The notes below the pieces were generated by a model. That model made no database searches, was not told the DNA's origin, and saw only the letters and a list, made by a program, of their open reading frames with translations. Shown here piece by piece: positions 54,588 through 63,675 of a stretch of DNA of 64,000 nt (within the stretch, counting starts at the first letter, position 1; every line of letters starts with the position of its first letter). Position numbers and translations under genes: made by a program. Origin of the DNA: Aneurinibacillus tyrosinisolvens (lineage in GTDB: Bacteria; Bacillota; Bacilli; Aneurinibacillales; Aneurinibacillaceae); assembly GCF_001015055.1 (NCBI RefSeq), contig NZ_BBWZ01000009.1:1-64000 (forward strand), given 5' to 3'.

Positions 54588-55784
54588 ATGCCAATTCCAA
54601 AGATAGTCATCCTGGGAGCAGGATACGGGGGCATCGCCGCAGTCCTCACCCTCCAAAAAAAAATGAAAGCCAGAGAAGCCGATATTATTCTCATAAACAA
54701 AAATGAGTACCATTATTTTACGACAAAACTTCACGAGCCTGCTGCCGGGACATTCCCGCATAATAAAGCAAGAGTAGATATTAAAAACATCATCAATTCC
54801 AAAAAGGTAAAATTTATACAGGATACGGTTTTAGAAATTCGCACCCGTGAACGAACCATTATCCTTAAAAGCAAAAAAGTAGCGTACGATTATCTGGTGA
54901 TTGGCCTTGGTTCCGAACCGGAGACATTCGGAATACCGGGATTAATGAAATATACCTTTAACCGATGGAACATCAATAGTGCAAGACAGCTAAAGGAACA
55001 TATTGAGTACCAGTTTGCTACATACAGAAATGAGCCGGAGCGTACAGAATTGTTAACGTTTGTGGTCGCCGGGGCGGGTTTTACGGGGATTGAATTCGTT
55101 AGCGAGTTAGCTGATCGGGTACCCGCACTATGCAAGGAGTATGATGTTGATCGCGAGTTGGTTCGTTTATTCAGTGTCGAGGCCAACTCTTCAGTGCTGC
55201 CCGGCTTCGAACCTGATCTGGTGAAATATGCAACCGCCGCTCTCCAATCAAAAGGCGTTGACCTCATTCTTGGCATACCGATTAAAGAGTGCAGCAAAGA
55301 AGGGGTTGTGCTGGCGAACGGAAAAAAGATTAAGGCGGGAACCGTAGTCTGGGCGGCCGGAGTCCGGGGCAATTCGGTAATCGAGCGGTCGCGGTTCCCT
55401 TCCGTACGCGGCAGAGTCGAAGTTGATAAGTACCTGTGTGCTCCCGGCTATGAAAATGTATTTGTTATCGGGGATTGTGCGTTAGTAATAGACAGAGAGA
55501 AAAGGCGTCCATACCCTCCGACGGCTCAGATTGCCGAACAAATGGGAAAGGCGATTGGGGAGAACCTGGCGTCCATGGTTCGCGGGAATAAATATGGAAA
55601 AAAAGCATTCAGGCCGGTGATTCGCGGAACGGTTGCCTCCCTTGGGCGGCAGGATGCGATCGGCATGATTGGCAGAAGGAAACTGACCGGCTATCCGGCG
55701 GTGATCGTGAAGAGGTTTATTGACTGGCGGTATTTATTTATGATCGGCGGCGTCAAACTTATGTTAAAAAAGGGAAGCTTTTAA
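54588..55784 (+). CDS. ndh: Type II NADH dehydrogenase (NDH-2)
   Basis: A 398-residue membrane-associated flavoprotein that passes electrons from NADH to menaquinone without pumping protons. The first dinucleotide motif VILGAGYGGIAA (FAD) is at the N-terminus and the second, VVAGAGFTGIEF (NADH), near residue 160. The FAD-binding block VFVIGDCALV and the AEQMGKAIGENL region follow. Length is standard (about 395-405). AAAGGTGG precedes the ATG at 54588; an upstream in-frame start at 54543 has no site. The enzyme supplies the quinol used by the qox oxidase encoded convergently downstream. Confidence 0.9.
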   Translation: MPIPKIVILGAGYGGIAAVLTLQKKMKAREADIILINKNEYHYFTTKLHEPAAGTFPHNKARVDIKNIINSKKVKFIQDTVLEIRTRERTIILKSKKVAYDYLVIGLGSEPETFGIPGLMKYTFNRWNINSARQLKEHIEYQFATYRNEPERTELLTFVVAGAGFTGIEFVSELADRVPALCKEYDVDRELVRLFSVEANSSVLPGFEPDLVKYATAALQSKGVDLILGIPIKECSKEGVVLANGKKIKAGTVVWAAGVRGNSVIERSRFPSVRGRVEVDKYLCAPGYENVFVIGDCALVIDREKRRPYPPTAQIAEQMGKAIGENLASMVRGNKYGKKAFRPVIRGTVASLGRQDAIGMIGRRKLTGYPAVIVKRFIDWRYLFMIGGVKLMLKKGSF

Positions 55785-55848
55785 GCCGAAGGAAAAGGAT
55801 AGTCCACCCCTGCCTTCGGCTTCTGGGTTTTTACAAACGGGTCCATCA

Positions 55849-55974
55849 TTATCGATTTAGCAAATAACCGTCGGATAACCAGAGAATAGCTCCCATGACT
55901 AAGATGATAGCTAATATTGCCACAATAGCCCACAAAACCATTCGAAGCCCATCATTTCTTGCGCGGTTTTTCAT
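55849..55974 (-). CDS. 41-residue single-pass membrane protein after qoxD
   Basis: A basic N-terminus (MKNRARNDGLR) precedes one hydrophobic helix (about residues 12-33) and a short tail ending GYLLNR. GGAGG stands seven bases before the ATG. It lies 27 bases downstream of qoxD on the same strand with no terminator between, so it is probably the last gene of the oxidase operon. It may be a small accessory or assembly subunit. Family unrecognised. Confidence 0.55.
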   Translation of the reverse strand: MKNRARNDGLRMVLWAIVAILAIILVMGAILWLSDGYLLNR

Positions 55975-56001
55975 GGTGTTACCTCCAATCGAACTTTCTG
56001 T

Positions 56002-56334
56002 TCAATAGATTTCACTTCCGAAAGTCATAATCCATATGGAACCGGCAACAATTGTGAAAGTAAACAGCAGCCCGAGCACGAGCATCCACACGTGCCAGGC
56101 GGGGCCGTGGCCTTCCCTAACGTGCATGAAGAAGAACAGCTGCACCAAAATCTGCAGTACCGCAAGCCCGAGTATGACAGTAAAGAGGGGCCGGAAACTT
56201 AATACGTGTGAGAGCCCCATCCAGAGGGCGAGTCCGGTTAAAATAAGCGAGAGAACAAATCCTACAACATGCGACCACGGAATCCCGTGTTTGTGCACAC
56301 CCTGTCCCGGCGTTTGTTTATCCAAAGTCGACAT
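56002..56334 (-). CDS. qoxD: Cytochrome aa3 quinol oxidase subunit IV
   Basis: A 110-residue membrane protein with three predicted helices and the conserved LVQLFFFMHVREG block of subunit IV. It stabilises CuB assembly in the oxidase. The ATG at 56334 follows GGGGGTGAT; an upstream in-frame start at 56382 lies inside qoxC. It is separated from qoxC by two bases. Confidence 0.9.
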   Translation of the reverse strand: MSTLDKQTPGQGVHKHGIPWSHVVGFVLSLILTGLALWMGLSHVLSFRPLFTVILGLAVLQILVQLFFFMHVREGHGPAWHVWMLVLGLLFTFTIVAGSIWIMTFGSEIY

Positions 56335-56336
56335 CG

Positions 56337-56963
56337 TTACATCACCCCCGGTAAATAAACAGCGCTGAAAATGAACACCCACACTACATCAAGGAAGTGC
56401 CAGTACAAGCCGACGATAAATACTTTGCGTGCCGTCACCGCGGTAATGCCCCGGCGCGCCGCCTGAATCATAATACAGAGCATCCAGACGATCCCGAGTG
56501 AGACGTGGCAGCCGTGCGTACCTACCAGAACAAAAAAAGACGAGAGGAAAGCGCTCTTCTGTATGGTAGCCCCACGTGCAACATAGGTGATAAACTCACT
56601 CACTTCCAGGGCGATAAAGGAAAGCCCGAGAAGGAGAGTGACCACAAGCCAAATGTTCATCCATTTTGCATCCCCCAGGCGCATCTGATGTGTCGCCAGG
56701 CCGCATGTAAAGCTGCTTGTAAGCAGAATAAATGTTTCAGCTGTAAAACCCCGAACCTCATATAGATCGGCAGGCCCTGGACCACCGTTCGTGTGCGTAT
56801 ACAGGATGGAGTACAGGGCAAACAGCGTGGCGAATAGGATTAAATCAGATGCCAGGAAAACCCAGAACCCAAAGATTTTAAGAACGCCTTCTTCAGTGGA
56901 ATACTCAAGCGGAACACCATGGTCTACCTTGCCTAGCATAACCTCGCCTTTTGCCATCGACAT
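56337..56963 (-). CDS. qoxC: Cytochrome aa3 quinol oxidase subunit III
   Basis: A 208-residue protein with five predicted helices, as in bacterial quinol oxidase subunit III. The blocks FWVFLASDLILFATLFALY and LVGTHGCHVSLGIVWM are diagnostic. GGGAGG precedes the ATG at 56963. It lies three bases after qoxB, consistent with a single transcript. Confidence 0.93.
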   Translation of the reverse strand: MSMAKGEVMLGKVDHGVPLEYSTEEGVLKIFGFWVFLASDLILFATLFALYSILYTHTNGGPGPADLYEVRGFTAETFILLTSSFTCGLATHQMRLGDAKWMNIWLVVTLLLGLSFIALEVSEFITYVARGATIQKSAFLSSFFVLVGTHGCHVSLGIVWMLCIMIQAARRGITAVTARKVFIVGLYWHFLDVVWVFIFSAVYLPGVM

Positions 56964-56966
56964 CGT

Positions 56967-58934
56967 TTATGACCTCCCTTGTGCAGCTTCAGTATGCTGA
57001 ATCTCTTCAACTGGAACGTAGTAATCCGTATCGTACTGGAATGACCGGACAATAAGCATAATGGCGACGGCGGCAAGTCCGGCGGCCCCCATGACATACC
57101 AGTTAAATACAAGCCCGAATCCTGCGATAAACCAGGCAAGAGAGAATAGGAAGGGGAGCCCGGAGTTTTTCGGCATATGGATGGGTTCAAGCGGCTCAGG
57201 TTCTTGCTGCGGAACGCCCGCTTTCCGCTCTTCCTTCTCCATCCACCATGCATCACGGCTTTTCACCTGAGGAATTCGGGCGAAATTATAATGCGGCGCC
57301 GGCGAAGGAATGGACCACTCCAGCGTGCGGCCGTTCCATGCATCGCCTGTTGTATCACGTTCACCATAGCGGATACTGTACAGAATGTCGGCAACGAGGA
57401 AAAGGAACCCGATTCCCATAATGAAGGAGCCGATCGTTGAAGCCATGTTTAAATCTGTCCAGCCCATGTCCGGTGGATACGTATAAATGCGCCGTGTCAT
57501 GCCCATTAATCCGAGAACGTACTGGGGCATGAAGGTCAGGTAAAAACCGATATTGAACAGCCAGAATGCCCACCTGCCCAGCCGCTCATTTAACTTATGG
57601 CCGAACATTTTCGGCCACCAGTAATACATTCCCGCCAGCATTCCGTAAATCGTACCGCCAATCAACACGTTATGGAAGTGGGCAATGAGAAAATAGCTGT
57701 TATGATACTGGTAGTCCGCGGGTGCGACAGCAAGCATAACACCCGTTGCGCCGCCAATTGCAAATGTAGGAATGAAAGCGATCGTCCAGAGCATCGGTAC
57801 AGTCATACGAATTCGCCCTTCATACATCGTTAAAAGCCAGTTAAATACTTTAACTCCGGTTGGAATCGAGATAATCATTGTTGTGATTGCAAAGAAACTA
57901 TTGACTCCTGGCCCTGCGCCCATCGTGAAGAAGTGGTGCACCCATGTAAAGTAGCTATACACCGCGATAACCATCATGGAAGCGACCATGGAAGCATACC
58001 CGAAAATGCGTTTCTTTGAAAATGTGGCAACAACTTCAGAGAAGATGCCAAATGCCGGGAGAACAACAATATAAACTTCAGGGTGGCCCCAAATCCAGAA
58101 TAGGTTTATAAACATCATCGGGTTTCCCCCGTTTGACATCGTAAAGAAATGGGCGCCGGCGATCCGGTCGATTAATAATACGGCAAGCGCAACGGTTAAC
58201 ACTGGAAAAGCAAAGATAATGATGATGGATGTCGACAGAATCGACCATGTGAACAGCGGCATGGACATTAATTTCATGCCCGGTGCGCGCATTTTCATAA
58301 TCGTTACGAAGAAGTTAATCCCGGTAGCCAGGCTTCCGATACCGGAAATCTGCAGCGCAAGCAAGTAATAGTTCTCGCCGGGGCCTGGACTGAATTCGAC
58401 TTCGGAAAGCGGCGGATAGCTGTTCCACCCTGCATCCGGTGATCCGCCAATAACAAAGGAGAGATTGAACAGCATCGCTCCAAAGAAGAACATCCAGAAG
58501 CTGACTGCGTTCAGGTAAGGATACGCAACATCACGCGCGCCAATCTGCAGGGGAACAACAATGTTCATCATGCCAAAGACAAAGGGCATTGCCACGAATA
58601 AAATCATAAGCGTCCCATGCGTCGTGAAAATCTCATTATAGTGATCAGACTTTAGAAAACTAAGATTCGGATATGTCAGCTGTATCCGCAGCAGAAGAGC
58701 ATCAACCCCGCCCCGGAAAAACATCAAGAGGGCGGAAATGATGTATAGAATGCCGATTTTTTTATGGTCGACGGTCGTCAGCCACTCGCGCCATAGCCAG
58801 CCCCATTTTTTGTAATACGTAAGGACGAAGATAATGGCAACACTAACGAGGACAATGGATACGTCGGCCCCATAAATCATCGGATCGCCGGTGACAAAAA
58901 AGTGTGAGGCAAAATTTTTAATGCGCTCTGCCAT
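56967..58934 (-). CDS. qoxB: Cytochrome aa3 quinol oxidase subunit I
   Basis: The 655-residue catalytic subunit, which holds low-spin haem a and the haem a3-CuB centre. The block WGHPEVYIVVLPAFGIFSEV carries the His-Tyr cross-link pair, HHFFTMG carries two CuB His, and HFHNVLIGG carries the haem ligands. FTTHGTLMILF holds the low-spin haem His. About fourteen to fifteen membrane helices are expected, with extended ends typical of QoxB and CyoB. It reduces oxygen to water and pumps protons. The ATG follows AGAGAGGGAA. Confidence 0.95.
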   Translation of the reverse strand: MAERIKNFASHFFVTGDPMIYGADVSIVLVSVAIIFVLTYYKKWGWLWREWLTTVDHKKIGILYIISALLMFFRGGVDALLLRIQLTYPNLSFLKSDHYNEIFTTHGTLMILFVAMPFVFGMMNIVVPLQIGARDVAYPYLNAVSFWMFFFGAMLFNLSFVIGGSPDAGWNSYPPLSEVEFSPGPGENYYLLALQISGIGSLATGINFFVTIMKMRAPGMKLMSMPLFTWSILSTSIIIIFAFPVLTVALAVLLIDRIAGAHFFTMSNGGNPMMFINLFWIWGHPEVYIVVLPAFGIFSEVVATFSKKRIFGYASMVASMMVIAVYSYFTWVHHFFTMGAGPGVNSFFAITTMIISIPTGVKVFNWLLTMYEGRIRMTVPMLWTIAFIPTFAIGGATGVMLAVAPADYQYHNSYFLIAHFHNVLIGGTIYGMLAGMYYWWPKMFGHKLNERLGRWAFWLFNIGFYLTFMPQYVLGLMGMTRRIYTYPPDMGWTDLNMASTIGSFIMGIGFLFLVADILYSIRYGERDTTGDAWNGRTLEWSIPSPAPHYNFARIPQVKSRDAWWMEKEERKAGVPQQEPEPLEPIHMPKNSGLPFLFSLAWFIAGFGLVFNWYVMGAAGLAAVAIMLIVRSFQYDTDYYVPVEEIQHTEAAQGRS

Positions 58935-58966
58935 GTTGTTCCCTCTCTAAACGTTTTATTGTACCC

Positions 58967-59878
58967 TTAGTGGGCGTGGTTATGCTTAGTTTCAGTTGTT
59001 TGAGCTTTTTTTCTTGGATCTTTTTTCATGTACATACCGCCGTCCCGGACGACTGTCTTTCTGAAAAGCTCCGGCGGAAAGGAAGAGAAGGATGCCTGTT
59101 CAGCAATGCTTGGATGGGCCAATTCCGCGTACCCTCTGTCAGGAAGGGCAGGCGCTGTGCGTTTGACCTGCTGTACCCAATTGTTAAATTCAAGGTCGGA
59201 TCTAGCAGCCACGTTAAACCTCATATGGGCGAACCCTTTCCCGGTAAAATTGGCGCCGGTGCCGTAATAGTCACCCGGTTTATTGGCCGTAAGCCACAGG
59301 CGCATGGCCATCCCCGGCATCGTATATTCCTGTCCGCCCAGCTGCGGTACCCAGAATGAGTTCATCGGGGAGTCAGCCGTCAACATAAACTCTACGGTTC
59401 GGTTGACTGGAATCTGGCAGTAGTTTACCGTGGCAATGTTTTGCTCAGGGTACAGGAACAGCCACTTCCAATTGAGCGAAACGACCTGGATGGTGAGCGG
59501 CGGGCCAGCTTTCGCCTGCGGCTTTGTCAGTACGAACGTATCGCGTACGGTGTATGCTCCTAAAATCCCCACAATGATAATCGGAATTCCCCACCAGATA
59601 ATTTCCAGCAGCCTGCTTTCCGACCATTCGGGCCGGTATGGCGCAGTATTATCCGGCGTATCCCTGTAACGGTAAATTATATAGAAAAGCAGTAGAATAA
59701 CCGGAATGGTAACAATCGAAACAAGAACGATTGAGATAATGATTAAACGCTTTTCAACCTCTGCGACAGGCCCGGCTGTATTAAATACGAGTAAATTGGG
59801 GGAACAGCCTGCCGTTAGAAGCAGACACGCTGCTGCTGCAAGAACAATAAATGCCTGGAATCCTTTCCTTCGTTTCAT
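58967..59878 (-). CDS. qoxA: Quinol oxidase subunit II (lipoprotein)
   Basis: A 303-residue subunit II. A lipoprotein signal peptide ends in LTAGC (Cys25), then two membrane helices precede a cupredoxin domain. The CuA ligands of cytochrome c oxidases are absent: the region that should read CxxxC is NFTGKGFAHM with no Cys. The enzyme therefore takes electrons from menaquinol. LNWKWLFLYPEQ is the conserved aromatic region. The C-terminus is charged and His-rich. AGGAAAGGA precedes the ATG. It is followed by qoxB after 32 bases. Confidence 0.93.
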   Translation of the reverse strand: MKRRKGFQAFIVLAAAACLLLTAGCSPNLLVFNTAGPVAEVEKRLIIISIVLVSIVTIPVILLLFYIIYRYRDTPDNTAPYRPEWSESRLLEIIWWGIPIIIVGILGAYTVRDTFVLTKPQAKAGPPLTIQVVSLNWKWLFLYPEQNIATVNYCQIPVNRTVEFMLTADSPMNSFWVPQLGGQEYTMPGMAMRLWLTANKPGDYYGTGANFTGKGFAHMRFNVAARSDLEFNNWVQQVKRTAPALPDRGYAELAHPSIAEQASFSSFPPELFRKTVVRDGGMYMKKDPRKKAQTTETKHNHAH

Positions 59879-59905
59879 AGGTTCAAGTCCTTTCCTGCTG
59901 CTTCG

Positions 59906-60034
59906 TTAACGTCCGAGAAAGAAATTCTGAAATGCAATTCCGCGAAATTCAAACAACAAGATTAAAAGGCCAACGAGTACGACAACAGCTGTGCTAATCA
60001 TAAGCGTTCTGCTTCTGCGTTTTGTTTTTGGCAT
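59906..60034 (-). CDS. 42-residue single-pass membrane protein before qoxA
   Basis: A very basic N-terminus (MPKTKRRSRTL) precedes a hydrophobic helix at about residues 12-29 and a short tail with FRGIAFQNFFLGR. AAGGGA lies before the ATG. It ends 27 bases upstream of qoxA on the same strand, so it appears to be the first gene of the oxidase operon. Positive-inside topology predicts the N-terminus in the cytoplasm. Family unrecognised. Confidence 0.55.
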   Translation of the reverse strand: MPKTKRRSRTLMISTAVVVLVGLLILLFEFRGIAFQNFFLGR

Positions 60035-60146
60035 GAGGATCCCTTCTTATTTGTTTCTTTCTTTGTCATTATGTTGGTCTTTCTAGTTTGTCCATATACC
60101 TTCCCTCTTATTAACCATTTTTTAACTCGCAAATAGGCTGCTGTAA

Positions 60147-60245
60147 TTGTTTCGCTACAACTGGCAGGTAAGAGATGAATGGTTTGAATGGTGCAGGCAG
60201 CTTTCGGAGGAGGCATTGCTGCGCGAACGGACGGGGGAGTGGGCG
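60147..60245 (+). pseudogene. DinB-like N-terminal fragment
   Basis: The frame reads FRYNWQVRDEWFEWCRQLSE, then LLRERTG, a typical DinB-family beginning. After RTG the sequence no longer matches in any frame beyond a short GGV stretch. No ribosome binding site was seen. The open frame continues through a terminator to 60368 and is not credible as a gene. It is a remnant. The gap 60035-60294 holds nothing else recognisable. Confidence 0.45.
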
Positions 60246-60294
60246 GGGTCTGGCTTCTTCGGTCACATAAAGAGCCGTCTTAAGGTTTACACAC

Positions 60295-60334
60295 AAAAAA
60301 CGGAGCGTGGGATGGATACCACGCTCCGTTTTTT
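60295..60334. terminator. Terminator downstream of the amino-acid permease gene
   Basis: A perfect 16-base-pair stem (60295-60310 with 60319-60334), with A and T tracts as part of the stem. It closes the minus-strand ABC operon. Confidence 0.9.
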
Positions 60335-60339
60335 GCTTG

Positions 60340-60990
60340 TTATGCCTGCTTTAATTCCAAACGCCTAGCCACGATGGAAAGCGAATAGTTCACAATAAAG
60401 TACATCAACGCTGCCATCATAAAGGTAGGCAGAATGAAGTTTACATTTTTACCGTTGATGATTTGCGCGTTGTGCAGAAGTTCCGGCAGCGCAATAACGA
60501 CAGCGAGCGATGTATCCTTCAGCAGGGAAATAAATTGGCTCACGATCGGTGGGACCATGCGGCGCAAAGCTTGCGGCAGAATAATGTGCCACATTGTCTG
60601 TGTATACGTTAAACCGGAGGCGCGCGCCGCTTCAATCTGTCCTTTGTCGATAGAATTGAGGCCGCTGCGTACGATTTCAGAAAGCATAGCGGCTTCGAAA
60701 ATCGTAAGCGCAACAATGGCAGAAGACATCACGCTCATCTTAATTCCTACCTCAGGCAAAGCGAAGTGGATAAAGAAGATGATGAGCAGGAGCGGCAGGT
60801 TCCGAATCGCCTCTACGATAATAGCGAGGACCCTCGATAAAACGGGAATGCGGCTATATCTTAAAATGCCTACAACGCAAGCGATAAGAAAGCTGCAAAT
60901 AATCGCAATGAGTGCTACTTCCAGCGTGACAAGCAGGCCTTCCAGTAAAAATTTGATATTTGTCCAGGAGTAGGCAGCTGCAAAATCCAT
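60340..60990 (-). CDS. glnP: Polar amino-acid ABC transporter permease (GlnP-like)
   Basis: A 216-residue permease of the His/Glu/Gln type. The HisM-type coupling motif is EAARASGLTYTQTMWHIILPQALRRMVPP, the site that contacts the ATPase, and five membrane helices are expected. AAAGGAGGG precedes the ATG. It lies 15 bases after the second permease gene and works as a heterodimer with it. Confidence 0.88.
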   Translation of the reverse strand: MDFAAAYSWTNIKFLLEGLLVTLEVALIAIICSFLIACVVGILRYSRIPVLSRVLAIIVEAIRNLPLLLIIFFIHFALPEVGIKMSVMSSAIVALTIFEAAMLSEIVRSGLNSIDKGQIEAARASGLTYTQTMWHIILPQALRRMVPPIVSQFISLLKDTSLAVVIALPELLHNAQIINGKNVNFILPTFMMAALMYFIVNYSLSIVARRLELKQA

Positions 60991-61005
60991 CTGTTGTCCC
61001 TCCTT

Positions 61006-61665
61006 TTAGCGGCTTCTCGCCAATTTTCGTTCTAAATAATTTACGCCGAGGGTTAGAGGCACCGTTAATACCAGATAGAACATCCCGACGAAGATGTAGG
61101 TATCAAACGTTGCAAACGAATCGGAAGCAACAAGATCCCCGTAGTACATCAAATCAAACCCGGAAATAACACCGAGAATGGAGGAATTTTTCACCAGGTT
61201 TATAAACTGGTTTCCTAAAGGCGGAATAACGAGTTTAATGGCCTGGGGAAGAATAATGTACCGCATCGTTTGGATGTACGTAAGGCCGGAAGAGCGAGCT
61301 GCCTCTGTTTGTCCTTTTGGAATCGAGAGGATGCCTGCGCGAATCGCCTCTGCAATAAAAGCTGCTGTATATACAGAGAGAGCGATCGTTCCGGAAATAA
61401 ATCCGTTTAATGTTATGCCGAGCAACTGGGGAAGCCCGAAAAAGAAAATGAAGGCAATGAGCAGCAATGGAATATTGCGGATAAATTCCACATAAATGGC
61501 ACCGATCCAGTTCAGCGGGCGAATCGGGGCAATACGGAAAACAGATATAATCGTCCCTAAGATAAAGCTGGCCACCAGTGCGATTATACTGATGCCTATC
61601 GTATTGATAAAGCCTTTAAGATAGTATTCATTTAAATAGTTTGTAAGAATGGAGAAGTCCAGCAA
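61006..61665 (-). CDS. glnM: Polar amino-acid ABC transporter permease (GlnM-like)
   Basis: A 219-residue permease homologous to the neighbour at 60340. The coupling motif EAARSSGLTYIQTMRYIILPQAIKLVIPP is intact. The start is TTG at 61665 after AAGGGGGG. It is co-transcribed with the binding-protein and second permease genes. Confidence 0.88.
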   Translation of the reverse strand: MLDFSILTNYLNEYYLKGFINTIGISIIALVASFILGTIISVFRIAPIRPLNWIGAIYVEFIRNIPLLLIAFIFFFGLPQLLGITLNGFISGTIALSVYTAAFIAEAIRAGILSIPKGQTEAARSSGLTYIQTMRYIILPQAIKLVIPPLGNQFINLVKNSSILGVISGFDLMYYGDLVASDSFATFDTYIFVGMFYLVLTVPLTLGVNYLERKLARSR

Positions 61666-61701
61666 CGCGCAGTCCCCCCTTATAAGATGTAGGTATACAT
61701 A

Positions 61702-61735
61702 AACGGGATGAGCGCGAGAAACCGCTCATCCCGTT
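61702..61735 (-). other. Intercistronic hairpin after the binding-protein gene
   Basis: A perfect 13-base-pair stem (61702-61714 with 61723-61735) lies between the receptor gene and the permease genes. No T-run follows in the reading direction. It probably stabilises receptor mRNA or causes partial termination. Confidence 0.65.
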
Positions 61736-61746
61736 GTTAAGCAGGC

Positions 61747-62592
61747 TTATTCTTTAGGTTTTTCTCCCAGCCATTTTTCATAAATTTTGGCGTATTCACC
61801 GCTGTCTTTTAATTCCTTAAGCGTATCGTTTACTGTTTTAACGAAATCTGTGTCACCTTTGCGGACCGCAATACCATATGGCTCATCTGTAAAGTTGTTG
61901 CCAACCATTTCATAATTCGGATCCTGCTTCATCATTCCGTAAAGGATCGCATTATCTGTTGTTAACGCTTCCCCCTGCCCTGCTTTCAATGCACTGAAAG
62001 CTTCCGAGTAGTTCTCAAATTCGAGAACAGAAGCATTAGGTGCTTTTTCGCGAATGTTCTTCACGGATGTGGAACCTTTCACGCCGAGTACTTTGGTGCC
62101 GGGTTTGATGTCTGCAATGCTTTTAATTGGGCTGCCCTTTTTCACGAGGAGCGATTGTCCTGCTTTAAAATAAACGTCAGAGAAGTCAACTTCTTTTTTG
62201 CGCGCCTCGGTAATGGTCATTGTTGCGACAATGGCATCAATATCTCCGTTTTTCAGCATCGGAATCCGCGTCTTGGAAGTAACTTCCTTCAGCTCGATTT
62301 TATTTTCATCACCGAGTATTTTCTTCGCAATTGCCTTCGAAATATCGATATCGAAGCCTTCTACTTTACCTGTTCCCGGGTCTTTTAAACCGAACAGGTT
62401 TGTATCATATTTAACCCCAACGACAAATTTATCGCGCTTTTTGATTTCATCCAGTGTTTTTACTGCAGCTGCAGGCGCCTTGCTTTCGCCTCCTGCAGAA
62501 GATGTTTCCTTGCCGCCACCGCAGCCAACAAGGCCCACAGCTACGAGAGAAAGGGCGAGACCCGCCTGCGTAAACTTTTTCCAGAATGACAT
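61747..62592 (-). CDS. glnH: Polar amino-acid-binding lipoprotein (GlnH-like)
   Basis: A 281-residue SBP_bac_3 receptor. The signal peptide ends in lipobox GLVGC with Cys24 lipidated, followed by a Gly/Ser/Ala linker. Core blocks are FVVGVKYDTNLFGLKD, VEGFDIDISKAIAKKI and DAIVATMTITEARKKEVDFSDVYF, with the amino-acid-binding Arg within TITEAR. Glutamine, glutamate or a related amino acid is the likely ligand. AAGGGGGA precedes the ATG. It sits 26 bases after the ATPase gene. Confidence 0.9.
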   Translation of the reverse strand: MSFWKKFTQAGLALSLVAVGLVGCGGGKETSSAGGESKAPAAAVKTLDEIKKRDKFVVGVKYDTNLFGLKDPGTGKVEGFDIDISKAIAKKILGDENKIELKEVTSKTRIPMLKNGDIDAIVATMTITEARKKEVDFSDVYFKAGQSLLVKKGSPIKSIADIKPGTKVLGVKGSTSVKNIREKAPNASVLEFENYSEAFSALKAGQGEALTTDNAILYGMMKQDPNYEMVGNNFTDEPYGIAVRKGDTDFVKTVNDTLKELKDSGEYAKIYEKWLGEKPKE

Positions 62593-62618
62593 GTAAAAAT
62601 CCCCCTTTGTTATGTGTA

Positions 62619-63347
<729 letters not shown>

Positions 63348-63397
63348 ATTTGTTCCCCCTAACAATGAAGACAGCATTATCTGTATGTATTGGATCA

Positions 63398-63403
63398 ATT
63401 ATA
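63398..63403 (-). promoter_or_regulatory. -10 hexamer of the amino-acid ABC operon
   Basis: TATAAT on the minus strand, 50 bases before the ATPase start. No good -35 was found. The gap to 63675 shows no gene and no other clear signal. Confidence 0.45.
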
Positions 63404-63675
63404 CTATTTTAAATGGAGAAATAAATGTTTATTTAATGATTGTTTAAAATATTTTATTTTCTGTAAGGAGAATTGTAGAATTTTGCGTTTTACATAGGGA
63501 AAAGGACAAATTTTCCCCAGTCTGACATAGTCATAATAATAACCTGCCAATTTCGTATGTTGTTCTCATGCCGCGTTTTTTTATTGGCAAGGTATGTTCA
63601 ATTTACACAGACTTCAGCAGTGGGAATAATAACACGTCAAGGACTTGTAGCAGAAATGTTTTACAAGTTTAAATC

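Noticed and set aside
60147..60368. 73-residue plus-strand ORF as a complete gene
   Set aside because: It reads through a 16-base-pair terminator and into the permease gene on the other strand; only its first part is protein-like, so it was kept as a fragment only.
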